Origin: Streptococcus mitis
GTDB lineage: Bacteria; Bacillota; Bacilli; Lactobacillales; Streptococcaceae
Direction of reading: 5' to 3'
DNA: 64,000 bases
NCBI RefSeq assembly: GCF_005844455.1
Contig: NZ_SPGF01000002.1
Span: 1-64,000 of the forward strand
The notes under the pieces were generated by a model. That model did not search any database. It worked only from the letters and a program-made list of their open reading frames with translations, and had not been told where the DNA came from. Position numbers and translations under genes: made by a program. This document shows positions 10,832 to 19,148 of the stretch, in pieces (positions within the stretch are counted from its first letter, which is position 1; each line of letters begins with the position of its first letter).

Positions 10832-11516
10832 ATATGTTTTCATCTTGTAAATCTAATTGCTTCACTCTAGCTATATAGTAGGACATAATCAAAAACAAAT
10901 TGAGGCTGACAATCCATATAGACCATTCATGAAGAAAATGCATCAATACAGCCAAGCTGATTGCACCCACTATGAAACTTCCCACAACAATCCCATAATT
11001 TAAGGCCTGACGACGGTATTCTTGGATATTTCCTTCTCTTCTAGCAATGCGATACAAAGCGGCCAACATCTTTCGGTAATTTCCAGACGTCATAAAAATG
11101 ACATAGGGATGATCTTCAATCAAACTGCCCGTAAATGTTAGCATCATCATTCCTGTTCCAAAAGCGATGAAAGGAACTTCTAATAGAGGAAATCGTGAAA
11201 AGAAAGGTAGAATAAGAGTTCCAATAAATAAAGGGAGTAGCATCTTAACCCGCCAGTAGGCCGTTTTACGGTATTCTTTCATGTGCAATGCAAACAGAAA
11301 TCCTAGAGAAAAGAAAATAATGGAGCAGAATCGTAGCATCGTATTGATGACATTTGAGTCGTGCCAATCAGATATCAGTAGGAGAATATTCCCTGTCTGT
11401 GTCGCTACCAAACTATGGTATTGAATATGGCAAAATACATCCAAAGAACCACCTACAAATCCAAGAAATACCCCCATCAGTCGTGTGTTTTGAGGTAAGA
11501 TTAATTTATCCGCCAT
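10830..11516 (-). CDS. YoaK/DUF1275 family membrane protein
   Basis: 228 aa with about six hydrophobic segments. The first helix region has GGSLDVFCHIQYHSLVATQTGN, close to the characteristic G..D...F......A..TGN signature of the DUF1275 (YoaK) family. Function of the family is unknown; transport is presumed. Its start ATG has only a weak, distant ribosome site. A TATAAT lies about 30 bp upstream. It belongs to the accessory group of genes between dus and pspC. Confidence 0.75.
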   Translation of the reverse strand: MADKLILPQNTRLMGVFLGFVGGSLDVFCHIQYHSLVATQTGNILLLISDWHDSNVINTMLRFCSIIFFSLGFLFALHMKEYRKTAYWRVKMLLPLFIGTLILPFFSRFPLLEVPFIAFGTGMMMLTFTGSLIEDHPYVIFMTSGNYRKMLAALYRIARREGNIQEYRRQALNYGIVVGSFIVGAISLAVLMHFLHEWSIWIVSLNLFLIMSYYIARVKQLDLQDENI

Positions 11517-11642
11517 GTATTATCACTCGTTTTCCTTTGATTTTTTTATTATACCACTTTCTATTGGAGAAACTAAGTGAAAAACAGTTGACTCACTCTT
11601 TTACAGAACGATTTCTAGTAAAAGTTAAAACACCAAATTTTA

Positions 11643-12326
11643 TTATTGAATCAAGGCAACGCTTGAAACTTTACCATCCGCACCTGTTGTAATTTGGATG
11701 ATTTTTCCTCCTCCGATTTTGGCATTATACTTGCCATCATCAAGAGTGTAAGAGTAGCCTCTAATAGAGTAGTTTTCTTTCTTTCCATCTGCAGTTTCTA
11801 CTGTAAATTGGCCCCCTGATGAAACCGTAATAGTTTCGCCATTCGCTCCCTTCCAGTTGCCTGCAGCTGCTGATAAATCACCATCGACCATGGTTAAAAC
11901 ACCCTTGTAGCGTTTGTTGTGTTCTGCTTGCTTGTCTTGAAGTTTGCGGTCAGTTGTTGGATCATAGCCTGACTGGTTAGACTGGACTTGAGAATCTTGC
12001 TGAGTTGAAGGTGCCTGAGATGGGGCTTGTTGACTAGGAGTTGCTTGTTCTTGTCTTGATTCAGGTGCCGGTTTCGCTTGTGACTGGTCTATCGTTGTAG
12101 AAGACTGACCAGAAGATGCCTGGGCCTTTTCAGATGAAGCTGAGCTTGAAGATTTTTGAGTCTTGCTTTCTTTGCTAGAAGAAGCCGCTTTAGAGCTTGA
12201 TGATTGACTTGTCTTTGCAGAGCTACTGGTTTGAGTGGTTTCGTTTTTATTTCCACAGGCTCCCAGTAGTAAGGTAGAAGCCAATACAGTCGCTGCCATC
12301 AATTTGATATAGGTTTTCTTTTTCAT
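11643..12326 (-). CDS. Ser/Gln-rich lipoprotein with a C-terminal DUF6287-like domain
   Basis: 227 aa. The lipoprotein signal peptide ends in LLLGACGNK, so lipidation is expected at the Cys near residue 24. Residues 25-125 are low-complexity Ser, Gln, Ala and Pro, a likely wall-spanning linker. The last 90 residues form a small folded domain starting at LTMVDGDLSAAAGNWKGANG, which resembles the DUF6287 family of streptococcal surface proteins. Function unknown. It is monocistronic with a long leader. Confidence 0.7.
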   Translation of the reverse strand: MKKKTYIKLMAATVLASTLLLGACGNKNETTQTSSSAKTSQSSSSKAASSSKESKTQKSSSSASSEKAQASSGQSSTTIDQSQAKPAPESRQEQATPSQQAPSQAPSTQQDSQVQSNQSGYDPTTDRKLQDKQAEHNKRYKGVLTMVDGDLSAAAGNWKGANGETITVSSGGQFTVETADGKKENYSIRGYSYTLDDGKYNAKIGGGKIIQITTGADGKVSSVALIQ

Positions 12327-12562
12327 TTTTCACTCCTTTGTAATGTTTTCGAAATATTAAGAAACGCTTTTGTAACACAATTGTAACATCGAGGTTTGAA
12401 TCTGTCAACTATTTAGAGAATCTATTTTAAAAATTGTTCCCTCCACTATTTCAATTCGTAATCGAAACGAAAAAATAGAAAATTTTTTAGATTAGAGTCC
12501 TATTTTTTGCATCGCTCTTGTGTAATTCTAAGAAAGATAGCCATTCATAAAAATGATGATAA

Positions 12563-12602
12563 ATAAAGAGGTCGGGAACTTTGTCCCGGCCTCACTTTTT
12601 AT
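12563..12602. terminator. Terminator after the Nudix gene
   Basis: Arms GAGGTCGGGA (12568-12577) and TCCCGGCCTC (12584-12593), one wobble pair, followed by T-rich sequence on both strands. It ends the nadR-pnuC-Nudix transcript. The remaining sequence between 12327 and 12563 is AT-rich leader for the lipoprotein gene with nothing else clear. Confidence 0.7.
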
Positions 12603-13372
12603 TTCAATCGATAGGTTTTTCTTGGTTTCTTTTTAGGTACTCGTTTGAGCCCGACTTCTTCTACATATTCTCCGTATTTTACGAGAAAGTTATTGCTGAC
12701 GATGGGCCGACCAGGATTGATGAGATTGACCAGCTCAGTCCCTTCGTAGACAGTAAACTCCTCCTCCAGCAGATAGAGGAAGGTCGGGTTCCAGTCGAGA
12801 CGGCCTTGGATTCGTTTGATGGATTCTTGGATAATAGCATAATGGTCAAAAGCAAAGGCTCTCTCGTCCAGCTCCACTCCCTCTAGGTAGCATTTGCCTG
12901 TCTGAAAATCGACATCTACGAAAACGACATCCTTGGCATCGTCACCCGCCTGAACGAGGTCTAAGGCACGACTAGGTAGGTACACCAAGTGGGCAATGGT
13001 CACTGTCCACCCCCGTGGATCACGCCCAGGGGTCGATACGGTCATCAATTGCTCGATTTTTTCCAAAGGTAGATCGAGATTGACTTCTTCACTCACCTCG
13101 CGTTGACAGGCATGTGCAGCATCTTCTCCCTTGTCCATAAAGCCTCCAACTAAGGCCAAACAGTTCTGATAAGGGTGAGCCTTGCGACGGATTAGCAAGA
13201 GCTTGATTTGTCCTTCGACAAAGCAGTAGGCTACCATATCCACTGTCACACTTGGTTTTTCATATTGAGGGAGTTCCTGCTTGTAGTACCAGTCTAAAAA
13301 CTCCTCCTGACTGGCATGAATTTCAAAATATTCTTTTTCCGTCATCCCGGCTGGAATCATCGTATCTGCCAT
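12599..13372 (-). CDS. Nudix hydrolase with C-terminal winged helix (NrtR-like)
   Basis: 257 aa. A Nudix domain covers about residues 40-170; the box reads GFMDKGEDAAHACQREVSEE and then VNLDL, fitting GX5EX7REUXEEXGU except that the final Gly is Asn. The last 70 residues (TFLYLLEEEFTVYEGTELVN onward) look like the winged-helix found in NrtR-type proteins, which sense ADP-ribose and repress NAD genes. It ends an operon with nadR and pnuC, consistent with that role. It could instead be only an ADP-ribose or ADP-glucose pyrophosphatase; the catalytic Glu residues are intact. Confidence 0.75.
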   Translation of the reverse strand: MADTMIPAGMTEKEYFEIHASQEEFLDWYYKQELPQYEKPSVTVDMVAYCFVEGQIKLLLIRRKAHPYQNCLALVGGFMDKGEDAAHACQREVSEEVNLDLPLEKIEQLMTVSTPGRDPRGWTVTIAHLVYLPSRALDLVQAGDDAKDVVFVDVDFQTGKCYLEGVELDERAFAFDHYAIIQESIKRIQGRLDWNPTFLYLLEEEFTVYEGTELVNLINPGRPIVSNNFLVKYGEYVEEVGLKRVPKKKPRKTYRLK

Positions 13373-13373
13373 C

Positions 13374-14153
13374 TTATGCCTCCTTTCGAACTGCCTTGGT
13401 CCATTGGTACCAACCCACTAGACTATTGAGTGTGTAAACCCAGTACATCCCTTGGATGTGGATATTTTCACCCCACCAGAGATAAATACTAAAGAGATTG
13501 GTTGCAATCCAGAAAATCCATTGCTCACGGTAGAGACGTGTCATCAAAAGCTGACCAACACCATTGGTCGCATCAGTAACACTATCACGGAAAGGGCGAG
13601 CGCTATTGATACTTTGGTAAGCCAAGCCCATACCAATCCAGATAATGGCAGTCAAGGCCAAGTACTTGAGCCAGTCAAGAACAGATAATTCCTTAGCTTC
13701 AAAGTGGGATTCTTCTGGTTTTTCCTGCTCATTGATACGATTGGACAGCCAAGCATAGAGACCAATCGGCTGCATGACAAAGAAGTAAACGGTCGTCAAA
13801 ACTTCTCCATAAAAAGTCGCATTCATGGCCAAGATCAAGTAGATAGCCGAGTTAATGGCCCCAAAGAGATAATTGCTTGCACGACCTTCTGCTACCAAGA
13901 TAACACAGACAATCCCAGTCCAGGATGCAAACAAGCTCAGCCAGTCATGACTTTCCGTATTTTGCGTGAACTCTAAGATCAAAGGAACACTTGAGAGGGC
14001 GATGAGATACAACCACTGGAAAAGGCTACGGCCGACAAAGAGATCTCTCCATAGCAAGCGCATGATTCCTGCAAAACCGATCTTACGGGCTTCGGCATGG
14101 ACATTTTTAAAGTTTTCGATAAATTGTGTGATTTTTTCAGTTAGCTTTTTCAT
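13374..14153 (-). CDS. pnuC: Nicotinamide riboside/mononucleotide transporter PnuC
   Basis: 259 aa with about seven membrane helices. The conserved PnuC segments are recognisable: QPIGLYAW, NLFSIYLWW and the end MYWVYTLNSLVGWYQWTK. PnuC moves nicotinamide riboside down its gradient, trapped inside by NadR kinase activity. It starts 9 bp after nadR, and the Nudix gene follows 1 bp after its stop, so the three are one operon. Confidence 0.9.
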   Translation of the reverse strand: MKKLTEKITQFIENFKNVHAEARKIGFAGIMRLLWRDLFVGRSLFQWLYLIALSSVPLILEFTQNTESHDWLSLFASWTGIVCVILVAEGRASNYLFGAINSAIYLILAMNATFYGEVLTTVYFFVMQPIGLYAWLSNRINEQEKPEESHFEAKELSVLDWLKYLALTAIIWIGMGLAYQSINSARPFRDSVTDATNGVGQLLMTRLYREQWIFWIATNLFSIYLWWGENIHIQGMYWVYTLNSLVGWYQWTKAVRKEA

Positions 14154-14162
14154 AATTTTCTC

Positions 14163-15221
14163 CTAATCTGCTTGGTAAATGGCATCGATAGCCACTTTTG
14201 CTGCTTCATAATTGCCTAGATAATCCTCCGCTAAATAAACTAGTGGAATGTTGGTTAAATATCGCTCCCTCATCTGATCCAAATGCTGGGAAAAACTGTA
14301 GCGAATGTGCTCTTCCGCCATGGTCATATCTCTAAACCCGTCATTGACATAGGAGCCAACAGGCTGCACAAAGAGAATCAAATCCCATTTTTCCTTGGCC
14401 AAGATAGAGGCAAAGAGATTGTCAAATGTCTCCCCTGATAAGTCCCCTTGATCCTCGGTCTCCATGTAATAGTCATAATAGCCCTTGGTTACCAAGGAAT
14501 TGGTATCGGCTATCACTAGGCCTCGATTGGCATTGCTATCGATTAGCTTGGAGGTCTGGTCATACTGTCCCAACAGGAGATAATAATAATCCTTTGGAGT
14601 CAATTCATCGTCGCGGACATTGTTTTTGATCTGGTACTCACGCGCGTATTCCAGACTAACGGGCGCATCGTAATACCTAGCCAAATCCTTGGCCAGAGTG
14701 GTCTTCCCATTACTGGCACTTCCCATGATCAAGACTTTCTTGGTAAACTGACGACGGAAGGGTTGAGCGATGTATTTCCAATATTTGCTTGGATTTTCTC
14801 GAATCATAGTCGCTGAGATACCAAACTTTCTTTCTTGCAAGACAGTACCAAATCCACGTTTAGATAGCTCTTGCTGGTATTCTTCTTCTCCCACAAAAAA
14901 AGTCAATTTTTGCTGGGTTTCATCATAGGAAATCTCCGCTAACATCTGGTCCAACCACTCCTGCCAGCCCATAGGATAACGGGGAATGTTGGTCTCATCC
15001 AGCTTGCAGACAGAGGTCAACTCGTCATCCCAAAAAGCCTCTCGGATATAGCGAAATCGTTTTTGAAGACTTAAACCTACCTGCTCACCTCGATCTCCCT
15101 CGTAGCCTGAAACGACTACCCAGACCTGGTCACACTGGCGCTTCGCTCGCTGAATCAGATCGATATGCCCTTGATGGAGAGGTGCGAAGGTTCCAAATAC
15201 CACTGCTGTTTTCTTTTTCAT
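14163..15221 (-). CDS. nadR: Bifunctional NMN adenylyltransferase / nicotinamide riboside kinase
   Basis: 352 aa. The first 170 residues are the adenylyltransferase, with the nucleotidyl motif GTFAPLHQGHIDL near the start (HxGH). The C-terminal half is the ribosylnicotinamide kinase with Walker A GSASNGKTTLAKD. The N-terminal DNA-binding domain of enterobacterial NadR is absent, as usual in lactic acid bacteria. With PnuC it converts imported nicotinamide riboside to NMN and NAD. First gene of the operon, behind a strong consensus promoter. Confidence 0.92.
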   Translation of the reverse strand: MKKKTAVVFGTFAPLHQGHIDLIQRAKRQCDQVWVVVSGYEGDRGEQVGLSLQKRFRYIREAFWDDELTSVCKLDETNIPRYPMGWQEWLDQMLAEISYDETQQKLTFFVGEEEYQQELSKRGFGTVLQERKFGISATMIRENPSKYWKYIAQPFRRQFTKKVLIMGSASNGKTTLAKDLARYYDAPVSLEYAREYQIKNNVRDDELTPKDYYYLLLGQYDQTSKLIDSNANRGLVIADTNSLVTKGYYDYYMETEDQGDLSGETFDNLFASILAKEKWDLILFVQPVGSYVNDGFRDMTMAEEHIRYSFSQHLDQMRERYLTNIPLVYLAEDYLGNYEAAKVAIDAIYQAD

Positions 15222-15271
15222 AAACGTTTTACCTTTTTATAGTTTTTGATATTTTTATTTTCTATGTTTTT

Positions 15272-15299
15272 ATTATATACTATATTTTTGTTTTGTCAA
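15272..15299 (-). promoter_or_regulatory. Sigma-A promoter of nadR-pnuC-Nudix
   Basis: Minus strand: TTGACA (15299-15294), 16-bp spacer, TATAAT (15277-15272). This is near consensus. The transcribed leader is very AT-rich with TATAG/CTATA repeats that could hold an operator. Confidence 0.75.
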
Positions 15300-15331
15300 T
15301 AGTTTTTTATCATTTTTTATAAAAAGGTGTC

Positions 15332-15420
15332 AAAAAAAGAGAAGGCCATCTTTATACTACCCCTCAAAAGTTGGACATAAAAACTCTAACTTTTGCGGTT
15401 CACTAGCCTTCTCTTTTTAT
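15332..15420. repeat. Nested inverted-repeat element, possible IS-derived miniature element
   Basis: Outer perfect 13-bp arms (AAAAAGAGAAGGC at 15334-15346 and its complement at 15406-15418) enclose inner arms CAAAAGTTGGA (15365-15375) and TCTAACTTTTG (15385-15395, one mismatch). The text 'CCCTCAAAAGTTGGACA' resembles IS3/IS150-group ends. Folded as RNA it also makes a terminator-like hairpin with a U run on the minus strand, downstream of pspC. Confidence 0.55.
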
Positions 15421-15447
15421 ATCTTAGATTCATCTCTATATGAAATG

Positions 15448-15477
15448 ACTTATAATTATTAGATACCAATTATAAGT
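15448..15477. repeat. 10-bp perfect inverted repeat downstream of pspC
   Basis: ACTTATAATT (15448-15457) and AATTATAAGT (15468-15477) with a 10-nt loop and no U run. Possibly a 3'-end stabilising hairpin. Confidence 0.4.
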
Positions 15478-15554
15478 AAAATCTTTAGGATCTTCAATGG
15501 TTAACCAATCAAATGCTAAATATCGAAAGTGGATATTTTTAAAAAACTGAATCA

Positions 15555-16310
15555 TTATTTTCTTCTTTTCATCGCGATGAATGAAGTTCCAATCAAACCA
15601 AGGAGACCAAGGATCTCAAGAACTAGATTAGACGCTACTCCTGTAGATGGCAATTTCTTCTTAGTTGCTGATGTAGGATTTCCTTTTGCTACTGTTTCAT
15701 TTTCAGTAGCCAATGGTTTATGATTAACTTCTTTATTCTGGAATTTTCCAGTTTGGCTCTCTCCTATCTGTGTCTGACTATCTTGGATAGACGGCTTAGT
15801 CTGCTTAGGTGTAGTTACATTTTGATTCTTAGAAAGTGTCTTAATCGCAAACAAACTGAAGTGGTTCGTTTTAAAGACAACTTGCCCATTTTCAACTTTA
15901 GAAGGAATACGCTCAAGGTCGCCATTTCCCTTTACGTGATAGACGTGAACATCTGAGCCAGTCTGCCCAAGCGCGAGCCGAACAGTTCGTTCTCCATTGA
16001 CATGAGTTTCCTTGCCTCCTTTAGAAAGAGATAAGTCAAACACACGAACTGTTCCTCCTCCTGTTTTACGAGCAATTTTATCAGCCAACTCTTTCGTCGT
16101 TACTTCCTTGAGATGTAACTTATCAGCATCTGTAGGTTTATCAAATACAACCGTAACCTTAGTATTTCCATCAGTTGATGTAAATACTGCTTGTCCAACT
16201 TTATTTAACCCATCCGGAGCCTTTGGTACATCTGGGCTCTTAGGTGTATCCGGAACCTGTGGTGCTTCCGGAGCCTTTGGTACATCTGGGCTCTTAGGTG
16301 TATCCGGACA
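15555..16310 (-). pseudogene. pspC: Detached C-terminal part of PspC with LPXTG anchor
   Basis: This frame continues the protein after the frameshift near 16309. Read in frame it gives the last proline repeats, then DGLNKVGQAVFTSTDGNTK, a domain of about 110 residues, a Thr/Gln-rich wall linker, and the sortase signal LPSTG followed by a hydrophobic segment and MKRRK. It has no start codon of its own except a TTG at 16088 without a ribosome site. Without readthrough or reversion it is probably not made. The anchor shows the gene belongs to the sortase-anchored (Hic-like) PspC class, not the choline-binding class. Confidence 0.8.
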
Positions 16311-19069
16311 TCTGGGCTCTTAGGTGTATCCGGAACCTGTGGTGCTTCCGGAGCCTTTGGTACATCTGGGCTCTTAGGTGTATCTGGAGTTTCTGGTTTA
16401 GTGGAAGCACTAGAACTTCCTGAAGAGTTGGTGGAACCTGATTGACCTCCTGCAGTGGATCCTGATGGGTTCTGCTCTTTTTCAGCTGGTTTACTTGGAG
16501 TACTTCCATCTGATTTTTCTGGTACTTTTGGTTCAGACGAGTTAGCAGAATTTCCTGATGAGCTATTTGAGCCTGAAGCACTAGGATAAGAGTCCGATGA
16601 AGAACCTGTGTGAGGTTTTGTACTAGAATCTGATGGAGTAGCGCCGGGGTGGGATGGACTTGGAAGAGAAGGTCTCTTGTTCTCCGGTTCTTTCGGTGTA
16701 CTTGGTTGCTTGCCTTCTGGCTGAGGAGTTGGGGTGGGTTCTGAACTTGGACGCTTATCCCCTGCTGGATTGATATCTGGACGCGAACTTTCTGGCTGAG
16801 ATTGATGATTTGGTTTGGTATCTGGAGCTGTCCTTGAAGGTTTTTGAGCACCTGCCTGCGGTCGTCCATGGCCTGATTTAATTTTTTCTAGATTTTCTAC
16901 CTCTCTCTTAGCTGTTTCTACCTTAGCTTTAGCAGTATTGACTCTGTCAGTATCTTGAGGTGTTTGGTATTCAGCCTCTGCAAGCTCAAGCTCTGCCTTT
17001 GCGACTTCTACTTGTGCTTCCGCAATTTCCAGTTCGATTGTTTTTCTAGTATTGGTTGGGTAGTTATGGTGATCTTCTTCTTCTTGAACCTTGGCTTTTT
17101 TCTCAGCTTCTTCAACCTTCTTCTGAGCTTCTGCTACCTTGTCCTGTTTCTGAGGCGCTTCCTGATTGGATTTCTTTTCCAATTCTTCTACAATTTTCTT
17201 AATTTGATCAAAAGGTGAACGAAAATGTTTGTCAAAATAGTTTGTCAGGCTATCATTTTCCAAACTTCCATAATTATCTTGCGTGGTTTGCTTCATCTCA
17301 GCGTCAAATATCTTTTTAATTTCTGAATTGTCTGGATATTTTTTTCTATATTCAGCTACCTGTCTAGTTATAGCTTCAATCTTCGCAAAATTTTGATAAT
17401 AGATACAGTCACTAATAAATAACTTAACCGACCTCTCTGTGTAAGCGTGTTCTGTTAAACTCTTATTAAAAGCTTCAATTTTTTTATCTAAAATTTCTTT
17501 CTGACTTTCCCAAAAATATTTTTTCTGTATCTCATAATCCGGATCATTGTCTGGTAATTTAGGTAATTTATCAACTTCTGCAGCTTCTCTGTTTAACTTT
17601 TCCAATTCATGTTGAGCTTCTTTAATCAACTCTTGCAGCTTGTCATTTACTTTTACTTTTTGCACTTGTTGGCTATTTTTCTCAACGTTTCGAGCAAATT
17701 CCAACTTCACTCTGAGCGCTTCATCGTTTGTTTTTGCCTCGTCCAATTTTTTCAGTGCATCTTTTTCTAGCTCACGAAGTTTTTGAACGTCAGCATCGTC
17801 ATAAATCTTATCTTTTTCTAAATGCTTTTCCTTAACGATTTCTTCTTCTTTCTTGCGATAGAGCTCTTGCATTTCCTTTTCAAATTTTGATTTTGTCGAG
17901 GTGAAAAACTTGCCCAAACTCTGAAGTAACTTGGCTTTTGCTACGCTTAGCTTATCACGATTCCCTTCTGAAGCCTTAATATCTTTTTGAGCCTCTTGAC
18001 GGATTTCTGCTATTTTTTTCAGCATAGCATCCTTATCTCCATTCGTAATGCCTTTTTGCTCGAACATCCTTTGGATCTGTTCCTCTTGGTATTTAAGCTC
18101 TTCCTCAACTTTGGATAGTTCAGGATATTGAAAGTCTAGTTGGTTTAAGTATTCTCTGTGAACATCAAACAACCCCTCTACATCATTTTCTTCTACCTTA
18201 GCAATTTTTTCCTTATAGGATTTCTTTTGCTCTGACGTGAGACCGGATTCGTCTATCTCTTTTTCCAACTTTTCTTTTATTTTAGAAAATCCACCCAATA
18301 GTTTTCCACTACCATCAATGATATCTCCCCAGCCAGACTCCGCATTATTTTCTTTTTTATCAGGTGTTGTTGGTGGTACAGAGCTCAGATTTTCTTGATT
18401 AGATGCGCCTGGCTGTTCTCCTTGTTGTCCTACTGAAGAATCATCTCCTTGTACACCATCATTTTGAGAGGGATCTTTAGGTGTAGCATGACCATTTTGC
18501 TCAGAGCTGGACACCCCTTTTTTAAATTTCTTTACCAATTCATCCAGCTTCGTTTGCCCCTCTTGCTGCAGTTTCTCTATTTTTTCTCTATCGGAAGCTC
18601 CACCAATTTTCTCCTGGTACTCTCGTACAATTCCCTTAACTTGCCCGAGAATATCTCCAAATCCAGAAGCAGAATTATCTAATTCATTTAGAAGACTAGT
18701 CATATAATTAGACAAACTAACATTAGCTTGTTCAACAGCTTGCTCATGATCTATCCGACTTTCATTATGAAAATTATTCTCTAATTCCACCAACTTTTGA
18801 GCATCTGTCTCTGTTTCAATTTGATTTTGATAATAAGCTTTTCGACTACTAGATAAATCCGTATCTTCCAACTCTTTTATCAACTGCTGTCTATATTCCT
18901 TCAACTTATCTTGCCCACTAGATGTAACCGTGGGGGTATTCCCACCACCAACCACTTCTGCATGGACTACTCCTCCTAAGAACAGACTAGCAACCACTAC
19001 ACTAGCTACTCCAACACTAAATTTACGAATTGAATAACGTACTTTTCTTTCATAATTTGATTTAAACAT
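16205..19069 (-). CDS. pspC: PspC/CbpA-family surface protein, frameshifted before its wall anchor
   Basis: 954 aa as read. The signal peptide has the YSIRK motif (RYSIRKFSVGVASVVV) and a cleavage region after HAE. Residues from about 45 to 700 are charged, coiled-coil helices. The segment DHHNYPTNT near residue 670 matches PspC R-domain helices and a changed form of the Y/RRNYPT pIgR-binding motif. A Ser/Pro linker and 18-residue proline repeats (VPKAPEAPQVPDTPKSPD) follow. In these repeats a 26-bp duplication shifts the frame, giving an aberrant tail of about 30 residues and a stop at 16205. The intended product is about 1162 aa with LPSTG. As read it would be secreted, not anchored. TCS06 genes lie upstream. 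Confidence 0.85.
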   Translation of the reverse strand: MFKSNYERKVRYSIRKFSVGVASVVVASLFLGGVVHAEVVGGGNTPTVTSSGQDKLKEYRQQLIKELEDTDLSSSRKAYYQNQIETETDAQKLVELENNFHNESRIDHEQAVEQANVSLSNYMTSLLNELDNSASGFGDILGQVKGIVREYQEKIGGASDREKIEKLQQEGQTKLDELVKKFKKGVSSSEQNGHATPKDPSQNDGVQGDDSSVGQQGEQPGASNQENLSSVPPTTPDKKENNAESGWGDIIDGSGKLLGGFSKIKEKLEKEIDESGLTSEQKKSYKEKIAKVEENDVEGLFDVHREYLNQLDFQYPELSKVEEELKYQEEQIQRMFEQKGITNGDKDAMLKKIAEIRQEAQKDIKASEGNRDKLSVAKAKLLQSLGKFFTSTKSKFEKEMQELYRKKEEEIVKEKHLEKDKIYDDADVQKLRELEKDALKKLDEAKTNDEALRVKLEFARNVEKNSQQVQKVKVNDKLQELIKEAQHELEKLNREAAEVDKLPKLPDNDPDYEIQKKYFWESQKEILDKKIEAFNKSLTEHAYTERSVKLFISDCIYYQNFAKIEAITRQVAEYRKKYPDNSEIKKIFDAEMKQTTQDNYGSLENDSLTNYFDKHFRSPFDQIKKIVEELEKKSNQEAPQKQDKVAEAQKKVEEAEKKAKVQEEEDHHNYPTNTRKTIELEIAEAQVEVAKAELELAEAEYQTPQDTDRVNTAKAKVETAKREVENLEKIKSGHGRPQAGAQKPSRTAPDTKPNHQSQPESSRPDINPAGDKRPSSEPTPTPQPEGKQPSTPKEPENKRPSLPSPSHPGATPSDSSTKPHTGSSSDSYPSASGSNSSSGNSANSSEPKVPEKSDGSTPSKPAEKEQNPSGSTAGGQSGSTNSSGSSSASTKPETPDTPKSPDVPKAPEAPQVPDTPKSPDVRIHLRAQMYQRLRKHHRFRIHLRAQMYQRLRMG
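16212..16400. repeat. 54-bp proline-rich coding repeats of pspC
   Basis: Near-identical 54-bp units coding 18 residues of Pro, Ala, Lys, Asp and Val, in two to three copies plus the 26-bp partial unit. This is a wall-spanning linker prone to recombination. Confidence 0.8.
16283..16334. repeat. Perfect 26-bp tandem duplication inside pspC repeats
   Basis: Bases 16283-16308 (starting CATCTGGGCTCTTAGG, ending TATCCGGA) are repeated exactly at 16309-16334. The flanking coding repeats have a 54-bp unit. 26 is not a multiple of 3, so the frame shifts. Deleting one copy joins the upstream reading frame to the LPXTG frame. Confidence 0.9.
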
Positions 19070-19100
19070 ATCGATATCCTCTCATATTTTATTTATCTTC

Positions 19101-19130
19101 AGTATACCCTTCCAATATGAACTGCATATT
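19101..19130 (-). promoter_or_regulatory. pspC promoter with upstream palindrome
   Basis: Minus strand TATACT at 19106-19101, about 30 bp before the pspC start. No -35 consensus; in its place is the inverted repeat AATATG-N5-CATATT (19114-19130). This position fits an activator site, with RR06 as the obvious candidate. Confidence 0.5.
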
Positions 19131-19148
19131 AAATGGGGTATTTTATTT

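Larger units (their letters stand above)
15222..15554. other. Intergenic region between nadR and pspC
   Basis: 333 bp. From left to right: the nadR promoter, a nested inverted-repeat element (15332-15420) and a 10-bp inverted repeat (15448-15477). No coding sequence seen. Confidence 0.7.

Noticed and set aside
16294-16869. 191-codon Gln-rich frame within pspC
   Set aside because: It is an alternate frame of the Pro/Ser repeats. It only appears because of the repetitive DNA and has no start signal.
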